Shown piece by piece: positions 57,871-64,000 of a DNA stretch of 64,000 nucleotides. Below the pieces are notes generated by a model. The model was not told where the DNA came from. It was given only the letters and a program-made list of their open reading frames with translations, and searched no databases. Origin of the DNA: Prosthecobacter sp. (GTDB taxonomy: Bacteria; Verrucomicrobiota; Verrucomicrobiia; Verrucomicrobiales; Verrucomicrobiaceae); the NCBI RefSeq assembly GCF_020439865.1, contig NZ_JAGRPF010000006.1, positions 37,153 to 101,152 of the forward strand, given 5' to 3'. The position numbers and the translations under genes are program-made. Position 1 is the stretch's first letter. Each line of letters starts with the position of its first letter.

Positions 57871-59285
57871 ACGCCATGAATCCTCTTCTCCACCAAACTC
57901 GTCGTCACTTCTTCAGCCGCTGCGGAGTCGGTGTCGGCTCGATGGCGCTTTCGCAGCTCATGGCACGTGAGGATGCGCTGACGCCGAGGAAGCCGCATTT
58001 CCCGGCGAAGGCGAAGAACGTCATCTTCCTCTTCATGGCGGGCGGACCGTCACAGCTCGACATGTTCGTGCACAAGCCGGAACTGCAGAAGCGCAACGGT
58101 CAGCCGATCCCGGAGAGTTTTACCAAGGGCAAACGCTTTGCCTTCATGGACAGCAGCCATCGCACCAACTTGCTCGCCACAAGATTCGCCTTCCGTCAAC
58201 ACGGCCAGTCTGGCGCGTGGGTGAACGATCTGCTGCCACACACGGCGTCGATCGCTGATGAACTGGCCTTCGTCCACACCTGCAAGACGGACCTCTTCAA
58301 TCATGCACCGGCGAAGTTCTACATGAACACGGGCAGCGGGCTGTTTGGTCGTCCCAGCATGGGCGCGTGGGTCACCTATGGTCTCGGCAGCGAGTGTGAT
58401 GATCTTCCCGGCTTCGTCGTCCTGCAAAGCGGGCCGCGTGGACCGCGTGGCGGCGCTGTGTTATGGAGCAGCGGTGTCTTGCCAACGACCTATCAAGGCG
58501 TGCCGCTGCGCAACTCGGGCGATCCGATTGTCAATCTCTCCTCTCCCAAGGACATCGATGCGAAACAGCAGCGCCAGGTTGTGAATGCCGTGCGTGAGCT
58601 CAATTTGAAGCGTCTCGTCGAAACGGGTGACCAGGAGATATCCACACGGATCAACGCCTATGAGATGGCCTACCGCATGCAAACCAGCGCGCCGGAACTG
58701 ATGGACATCCAGGGTGAGAGCAAGGCCACGCTCGATCTTTACGGCATCAAAGACTCGAAGGAGACCACCTTCGCACGCAACTGTCTGCTCGCACGCCGCC
58801 TCGTGGAGCGCGGTGTTCGCTTCGTGCAGCTTTACGACACCAATTGGGACCATCACGGCGGCGTCACGGAGAACTTGGAAAAACACATGCCGCTGAAGTG
58901 CGCCGACATCGACCGCTCCTGTGCCGCGCTGGTGCGCGACCTGAAGCAGCGCGGTCTCCTCGACGACACGATCGTCGTCTGGGGCGGCGAATTCGGCCGC
59001 ACGCCGATGGGCGAGGTGCGCGAGTCCACAGGCCGCAATCACCACATCGACGCATTCACCATGTGGTTCGCCGGCGGCGGCTTCAAACCGGGCGTGCAAT
59101 ATGGCGAGACCGATGAGTTTGGCTTTGGTGCCGTTGAGAACCAGGCCCATGTCCACGACATCCATGCCACGCTCCTGCATCAGCTCGGCATTGACCATGA
59201 GAAGCTCACCTTCCGTTCCCAAGGTCTCGACTTCCGGCTCACCGGCGTCGATCCGGCGAAGGTGTTGAAGGACATTCTGGCGTGA
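57867..59285 (+). CDS. DUF1501 protein (Tat-exported, sulfatase/phosphatase-like fold)
   Basis: 472 residues from ATG 57867, which overlaps the previous stop by 4 bp; Met4 (57876) is an alternative. TRRHFFSRCGVGVG fits a Tat signal. The core motifs are FLFMAGGPSQLDMFVHKP, DTNWDHHGG, VVWGGEFGRTPMGE, GRNHH and FAGGGFKPGVQYGETDEFG, which are the family signature. DUF1501 belongs to the alkaline-phosphatase-like superfamily, so metal-dependent hydrolysis is plausible. It always accompanies PSD1-like partners in my experience of these genomes, and the partner is directly upstream here. Confidence 0.88.
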   Translation: MNAMNPLLHQTRRHFFSRCGVGVGSMALSQLMAREDALTPRKPHFPAKAKNVIFLFMAGGPSQLDMFVHKPELQKRNGQPIPESFTKGKRFAFMDSSHRTNLLATRFAFRQHGQSGAWVNDLLPHTASIADELAFVHTCKTDLFNHAPAKFYMNTGSGLFGRPSMGAWVTYGLGSECDDLPGFVVLQSGPRGPRGGAVLWSSGVLPTTYQGVPLRNSGDPIVNLSSPKDIDAKQQRQVVNAVRELNLKRLVETGDQEISTRINAYEMAYRMQTSAPELMDIQGESKATLDLYGIKDSKETTFARNCLLARRLVERGVRFVQLYDTNWDHHGGVTENLEKHMPLKCADIDRSCAALVRDLKQRGLLDDTIVVWGGEFGRTPMGEVRESTGRNHHIDAFTMWFAGGGFKPGVQYGETDEFGFGAVENQAHVHDIHATLLHQLGIDHEKLTFRSQGLDFRLTGVDPAKVLKDILA

Positions 59286-59287
59286 TG

Positions 59288-59308
59288 ACCGCCGCGCAAC
59301 CTGGCGGT
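59288..59308 (+). terminator. Candidate terminator hairpin after DUF1501
   Basis: ACCGCC (59288-59293) and GGCGGT (59303-59308) form a 6-bp perfect stem with a 9-nt loop, just after the stop codon and followed by TT. It is weak, but well placed at the end of the PSD1-DUF1501 pair. Confidence 0.4.
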
Positions 59309-59331
59309 TTGCTCACGGTTGATGCGGCAAA

Positions 59332-59576
59332 ATGATTCTTGCCGTTGCCTATGCCAATCGATTGAAGGCCGGAGACAGCGCGCTGGAAGGCTTGGGTGTC
59401 GAAGGCGCGGATGGGAAGCTCACTTGGGCGAAGGCAGAGATCGAAGCTGATCGTGTCATTCTGTGGCATGGCAAGTATTCGAACCCAAGGAGGCGTGCTA
59501 CGACTGGGCTGCGAATCACAAGGGGAGTCTCGTCAACGGAGATGGTATGACTGCGTCGTGGTTCACGATGGAATGA
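59332..59576 (+). pseudogene. 3' remnant of a sialate O-acetylesterase-like gene
   Basis: Frame 1 reads LKAGDSALEGLGVEGADGK and KAEIEADRVILW. After a frameshift near 59470 the next frame reads FEPKEACYDWAANHKGS, then LVNGDGMTASWFTME, and stops at 59574-59576. The order matches the C-terminus of SASA-family esterases (GADGKxxWAxAxIEGDxV, then AVRYAWAxNPxGxLVNxxGLPAxPF). The N-terminal catalytic part is missing. Confidence 0.65.
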
Positions 59577-59623
59577 CATCGAATCTGCGACACAATCCGG
59601 GCCGTGCCACGTTCACAACCGTC

Positions 59624-61096
59624 ATGCGACATGCGCTTCTCGTCCTCTCTGCCCTCTGCTCTTCGCTCTTTGCTGCGAACAAGCCGGACGTGCTCGTCCT
59701 GATCGCCGACCAGTGGAATCCGCGCTATGTCGGCTGGGATAACAAGGATGTGCGGACGCCGCATCTCGATCAGATCGCGAAGGAGGGGATGATCTTTGAT
59801 TCGTGTTACACCACGTCGCCGGTATGCATGCCGGCGCGGGTGTCGCTGCTTACGGGACTGTATCCGCACAATGCGGGACACGAGATCTGGGGCAATGCGT
59901 CAGGCTATTTTCCGAAGTCGGAGGATGCGACGATGTTTCAAGATATCCAACGTGCGGGCCTCACGACGGCGCAGATCGGCAAGACACACTGGACTGCAGG
60001 GCCGTCGTGGCACGAGGATTTCAAGAACAGCGGTGCATTTTTCAAAGCGCTCGGCCTGGATCACGTGGAGGACATTTCCGGTCCTCCCGACTCAGCAAAG
60101 GGCCGCGATGCCTACTCGCAGCATCTGCGCGACATCGGACAATTGGAGGCGGTGGCGAATGACCTGCACGATCGCTATGTGAAAGGCGAGTTCGAACCGC
60201 GGGCGAGCATGGCGAAGACGGAGGATTACCATGACTGGTTCACCACCGGACTGGCGGTCGAGTTCATTCACAAGCAGTCGAAGGAAAAGCCGATGTGCCT
60301 GGTGGTCAGTCTGCATTCGCCGCATCCTCCGCTCGATGCGCCGGGCGATTACGCGACGATGTTCGACCCGGAAACTCTCACGCTCCCTGAGAGCGTGCCA
60401 GAGCATTATTTGCGCGACGGCCACGCGCTCGATCACGCGAAGACCAAACGCATGCTGGCGAACTACCTCGGCAAGATGGCGCTGGTCGACGATTGCGTCG
60501 GGCGTCTGGTCGAAGCGATGAAAGCGCGAGGCACGTGGGAGAACACGCTGGTCATTTTCACCTCCGACCACGGCGAGATGATGGGTGCGCACGGCTATCT
60601 GACGAAGGGCCGCTTCTATGAGGAGTCCGCGCGTGTGCCGCTGCTCGTGCGCTGGCCCGGTCACGTGAAAACCGGTCGCAGCAAGGCACCCGTGCAGATG
60701 ATGGACGTGTATCCCACCATCGTGGAAGCAGTCGAGGGTGAGCTCACGCCGGGACGTTTTGCCAAATCGCTACTTCCGATCGCTACAGGACAGCGACAAC
60801 TCATTCGCCCCATCGCGGTCAGTGAAATCGGTGACAAGGCACCGCTGCGCATGATGGCGTGTGATGGGCATTTCAAATACTGGGCAGACGAGGAACGCGA
60901 ATACCTCTTCGATCTCGAAAACGATCCGCTGGAGCAGCATGACCTCGCTGAAGTGCCTGAGCATCGAGATACGCTGAACCAGATGCGTGAAAAGCTGCTC
61001 ACTCATCTGCGCTCCACGCAGGTGAACCTCTCCGCTGGGTACAAACCGAAAGTCCAACGGCTGCGTGAGGCCGAAGCCAAAAAGAAATCCCGATGA
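59624..61096 (+). CDS. Secreted type I sulfatase (Cys-type)
   Basis: 490 residues from ATG 59624, with signal peptide ALLVLSALCSSLFA. SPVCMPARVSLLTG carries the C-x-P-x-R formylglycine motif with Cys68. IADQWNPRYVGW holds the first metal ligand, and TSDHGEMMGAHG holds the DH metal ligands. The Cys must be oxidised to formylglycine by an enzyme not seen here. It would remove sulfate from glycans. The upstream in-frame extension overlaps the esterase remnant and is rejected. It is 4 bp from the next sulfatase. Confidence 0.9.
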   Translation: MRHALLVLSALCSSLFAANKPDVLVLIADQWNPRYVGWDNKDVRTPHLDQIAKEGMIFDSCYTTSPVCMPARVSLLTGLYPHNAGHEIWGNASGYFPKSEDATMFQDIQRAGLTTAQIGKTHWTAGPSWHEDFKNSGAFFKALGLDHVEDISGPPDSAKGRDAYSQHLRDIGQLEAVANDLHDRYVKGEFEPRASMAKTEDYHDWFTTGLAVEFIHKQSKEKPMCLVVSLHSPHPPLDAPGDYATMFDPETLTLPESVPEHYLRDGHALDHAKTKRMLANYLGKMALVDDCVGRLVEAMKARGTWENTLVIFTSDHGEMMGAHGYLTKGRFYEESARVPLLVRWPGHVKTGRSKAPVQMMDVYPTIVEAVEGELTPGRFAKSLLPIATGQRQLIRPIAVSEIGDKAPLRMMACDGHFKYWADEEREYLFDLENDPLEQHDLAEVPEHRDTLNQMREKLLTHLRSTQVNLSAGYKPKVQRLREAEAKKKSR

Positions 61097-61100
61097 TCCC

Positions 61101-62558
61101 ATGCTCCGTTTTCTGCTGACACTTTCCGCTGCTGCGTTCTCGCTTTCGATTTCGTCGTTTGCAGCGCCGCTGAATGTTCTCTTCATCGCCGTCGATGATC
61201 TACGCCCAGAGTTGGGTTGTTATGGTGCGAAGCATATCCAGTCGCCCAATATCGACAAACTCGCGGCGAGCGGTCTTTTGTTTGAGCGCGCCTATTGTCA
61301 GGTCGCTGTTTGCAATCCTTCGCGTAACAGCCTGCTCAGCGGATGCCGGCCGGATACGACGGGCGTGTTCGACAACCAGCACTTCCTCCGACCAAACATG
61401 CCGGATGTCGTCACGCTGCCGCAGCATTTCAAAAACAACGGCTACACCACCCTATCGCTCGGCAAGATTTTCCATCACAGCGAGCGTGAACCGGGTGACG
61501 ATCCGCAATCATGGAGCGAACCGGCGTGGTATCACGGCGAACCCTACAAGCACTGGCTCACCAAGGAATCGCTGGACTACGTGAAGAAGCTCAAGGCGCT
61601 GCCGAAGAACAAGCAGCCGAAACAGTTGCGCGCAGCTCCCTTCGAGGCAGCCAACGAACCCGATGATGTTTATCCCGACGGTCAGACCGCTGTGAAGGCC
61701 ATCAAAACGCTGCAGCGTCTCAAAACCGATGGGAAGCCGTTCTTCCTTGGGGTCGGCTTTGTGAAGCCGCATCTGCCTTTCACCTGTCCGCAGAAATACT
61801 GGGACTTCTATCCGGCGGACACGATCAAGCTGCCGGTCAACTACTACCCGCCGAAGAACGTGCCCGAACCTGCGCTACATAACTGGTATGAACTGCGCAG
61901 CTACGGCACCGTGCCGCCAAAGGGCGGCATCCCGGATGAGATGGCGCTGAATCTGATCCGTGGCTATCGCGCCTGTGTGAGCTTCATGGATGCGCAGGTG
62001 GGTCGTGTGCTCGACGAACTCGACCGCCTCGGTCTGCGCGAAAACACGATCATCATCCTGTGGGGCGATCACGGCTACCATCTCGGCGAGAACGGCATCT
62101 TCACGAAGATGACGAATTTCGAACTCGGCACTCACGCGCCATTGATCGTCTGCCGGCCGCAGCAGAAATCTGCCGGACGGCGCAGCCGGGCGCTGGTGGA
62201 GTTCGTGGACATCTATCCGACGCTCGCAGAGCTATGCGGCCTTTCGCTGCCGAAGCAACTCGAGGGAACCAGCTTTGCGCCGTTGACCGACAAACCGGAT
62301 CAGCCGTGGAAGGAGGCGGTCTTCAGCCAGTATCTGCGCACCGGCAAGCCGCCCTACATGGGCCGCAGCATCCGCACGGACCGCTGGCGCTACACCGAGT
62401 GGCATGATTTGAAGCAGCAGCCCGCCGGGATCGAGCTCTATGATGAAATGAACGATCCTCACGAGAATACAAACATCGCCAGCGATCCCGCGCATGCGGA
62501 GACAGTGAAACAGCTCGCCGAGCAGCTCAAAGCGGGATGGAAAGCCGCGCTTCCATGA
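61101..62558 (+). CDS. Secreted iduronate-2-sulfatase-like sulfatase
   Basis: 485 residues, signal peptide ending in FAA|PL. AVCNPSRNSLLSG has the C-x-P-S-R motif with Cys71. FIAVDDLRPELGCYG, FVKPHLPF, WGDHGYHLGENG and KMTNFELGTHAPL match the iduronate-2-sulfatase subgroup (FVKPHLPF in particular). It would desulfate glycosaminoglycan-like or algal sugars. The stop overlaps the next gene by ATGA. Confidence 0.9.
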   Translation: MLRFLLTLSAAAFSLSISSFAAPLNVLFIAVDDLRPELGCYGAKHIQSPNIDKLAASGLLFERAYCQVAVCNPSRNSLLSGCRPDTTGVFDNQHFLRPNMPDVVTLPQHFKNNGYTTLSLGKIFHHSEREPGDDPQSWSEPAWYHGEPYKHWLTKESLDYVKKLKALPKNKQPKQLRAAPFEAANEPDDVYPDGQTAVKAIKTLQRLKTDGKPFFLGVGFVKPHLPFTCPQKYWDFYPADTIKLPVNYYPPKNVPEPALHNWYELRSYGTVPPKGGIPDEMALNLIRGYRACVSFMDAQVGRVLDELDRLGLRENTIIILWGDHGYHLGENGIFTKMTNFELGTHAPLIVCRPQQKSAGRRSRALVEFVDIYPTLAELCGLSLPKQLEGTSFAPLTDKPDQPWKEAVFSQYLRTGKPPYMGRSIRTDRWRYTEWHDLKQQPAGIELYDEMNDPHENTNIASDPAHAETVKQLAEQLKAGWKAALP

Positions 62559-64000
62559 ACCGGCGTCAATTCATTCAAGCTGCGTCCGTAGCGGCCGCGT
62601 TGCCACTCGGTGCGGCTGACCCGCGACCCAAAGCGCCCTTTCGCGTCATCTACAGCAACGATCTCACGAACATCACTTCCTGCGTGAGTCCGTTTCACGC
62701 CGCACGGGAGCCGTTTCGGCCGGAAATGCTCGATGCGTCGATTGATGAGGTCGCGGGCTTGGTGGACGCACATTTTCTCCAGCCTGGACTCGGCGTGGTT
62801 CCGCTGTGGCCGAGCAAGGTGATCGATTTGAAGGAGCACTTTGCATGGATCAAACAGCGCTACGGGCAGAAGCCGGATTCGTTCAGCCAGTTCGTGCTCA
62901 ATGGCGGCGACATCGTGCATCGCTTCATCGACCGCTGTCGTGCGAAGGGTGAGGCGGCCTTCATCTCGCTGCGCATGAACGACGCGCATCACAAAGAGTT
63001 CGTCGATCCCAAACCCGGCGACAAACCGGGCAGCAGCATCGGCATGAGCGTCACGCGCTGGTATGCCGAGCACCCCGAGCACCGCATCAAACGTGGCTCG
63101 CTACGCGGTGCCGATCTCGTTTTGAACTGGGCGGAGCCCGAAGTGCGTGCGCAGAAGCTCGACATGCTCCGCGAACTCATCAACAACTACGACCTCGACG
63201 GCCTCGAACTCGATTTCCTGCGCTTCTACAGCTACTTCCGACCTGAAACGCCCATCGAGCAACGCCGCGTCATCATGACAAACTTCGTCCAAGACGTGCG
63301 CAAGCTCCTCGGGCCGAAAAAGTGGCTCTGCGCCCGTGTGCCGTGCTACTTGACCGCCTTGGATGAACTCGGCCTCGACTTGAAAGCGCTCGTCGCCGCC
63401 GGTCTCGATATGGTGAACGCCTCCGCACATTACTTCACCACCCAGCAGCATGATCTCGCCACGATTCGCAAGCAGGCCCAGGGCGCGACGCTCTACTTTG
63501 AGCTCTGTCACACGCTGTGGAAAGGAGACAAGGTGCAGGCGGGCTACGATGTCTTTCCGTTTCGTCGCGCAACTCGCGAACATCTGCACACGAGCGCGCA
63601 TCTCGCTTATGCGCGAGGTGCGGATGGTGTCAGTCTCTTCAACTTCGCCTACTATCGCCAGCATGGCCAAGGCGAAGGTCGTGGCGAATTCGGTGAGCCG
63701 CCGTTTGAGGCGCTCAAGGCTTTGCGTGACCCGAAGGAGCTCGCAAGCGAGCCGCAGCACTGGTTCATCGCCTCCGGCTGGCGTTCTCCTGGCGCCAAGC
63801 CGTTGCCCGTGCCGAGGAAAATCGAGCTGAACAAGCTGGCGAAGTTCAACTTCGACCTTGCCGCACCCACAGGTGGATGGAAGAGCGACGCGCGTATCCG
63901 TATTCAAACCGATAAGAGCCTTATTGGAACTGAATGGACGGCCACCTTCAATGGCGAGGCGATTGAGGCAACCCACGACATTTCCGAACCCTACGCGGTG
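62555..64000 (+). CDS. Tat-exported glycosidase-like barrel protein (3' end cut by the window)
   Basis: 482 residues visible, still open at base 64000. MNRRQFIQAASVAAALPLGA is a Tat signal. The body has alternating strand/helix text with RFIDRCRAKGEAAFISLRMND, NYDLDGLELDFLRF, KWLCARVPC and ADGVSLFNFAYYRQ. DGLELDF near the middle looks like the strand-4 catalytic region of glycoside-hydrolase-like TIM barrels, with Glu as a candidate acid. I could not assign a named family. Late residues look like a beta domain. It is translationally coupled to the sulfatases, so a glycan substrate is likely. Confidence 0.7.
   Translation, partial: MNRRQFIQAASVAAALPLGAADPRPKAPFRVIYSNDLTNITSCVSPFHAAREPFRPEMLDASIDEVAGLVDAHFLQPGLGVVPLWPSKVIDLKEHFAWIKQRYGQKPDSFSQFVLNGGDIVHRFIDRCRAKGEAAFISLRMNDAHHKEFVDPKPGDKPGSSIGMSVTRWYAEHPEHRIKRGSLRGADLVLNWAEPEVRAQKLDMLRELINNYDLDGLELDFLRFYSYFRPETPIEQRRVIMTNFVQDVRKLLGPKKWLCARVPCYLTALDELGLDLKALVAAGLDMVNASAHYFTTQQHDLATIRKQAQGATLYFELCHTLWKGDKVQAGYDVFPFRRATREHLHTSAHLAYARGADGVSLFNFAYYRQHGQGEGRGEFGEPPFEALKALRDPKELASEPQHWFIASGWRSPGAKPLPVPRKIELNKLAKFNFDLAAPTGGWKSDARIRIQTDKSLIGTEWTATFNGEAIEATHDISEPYAV

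Overview
The window looks like a chromosome segment of a Verrucomicrobiota bacterium, probably Verrucomicrobiae and close to Verrucomicrobium or Prosthecobacter. The inference rests on a four-gene cassette that I recognise as Verru_Chthon cassette proteins A-D, on a giant PEP-CTERM protein with autotransporter-associated beta-strand (PATR) repeats, on a PSD1/DUF1501 pair with CxxCH motifs, and on a run of secreted sialidases and sulfatases. I found no tRNA, rRNA, CRISPR array or insertion sequence.

Layout. (1) 1-30549: the 3' part of one giant gene, open at the left edge, with 10,182 residues visible. It holds a PA14 domain, PATR beta-solenoid motifs, about 18 copies of a separate module of about 60 residues that often interrupts PATR motifs, and a C-terminal PEP-CTERM signal in place of a beta-barrel. 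(2) 30550-38213: a leader with a duplicated element, then four pilin-like genes (Verru_Chthon A, B, C, D). Their N-termini match the type II secretion minor pseudopilins K, I, J and H. (3) 38297-42941: a housekeeping run, guaB-guaA-tmk-holB. (4) 42946-46950: a GntR/LacI-type regulator (-), an RraA/HMG-aldolase-like enzyme (+) and a clan GH-D alpha-galactosidase-like enzyme (-). (5) 47171-64000: a tightly packed, one-direction run of secreted catabolic genes: sialidase-like, beta-helix, two GH33-like sialidase paralogues, a glycerophosphodiesterase, an FAD oxidoreductase, PSD1 and DUF1501, two sulfatases and a Tat-secreted barrel-like protein cut by the right edge. Two broken genes, an FAD-oxidoreductase 5' end and a sialate O-acetylesterase 3' end, sit on either side of the PSD1-DUF1501 pair.

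How it may work. Region 5 looks like a locus for stripping sialylated and sulfated glycans. The sialidases would cleave sialic acid, the lost esterase would have deacetylated it, the sulfatases would remove sulfate, and the GH-D enzyme and the beta-helix protein would act on other sugars. The RraA-like enzyme and its divergent regulator may handle downstream keto acids. Regions 1 and 2 may form one export unit: a giant surface protein with no autotransporter barrel beside a set of GspK/I/J/H-like tip pseudopilins. That link is inference from synteny and N-terminal motifs. I consider it the best candidate in the window for a poorly described system.
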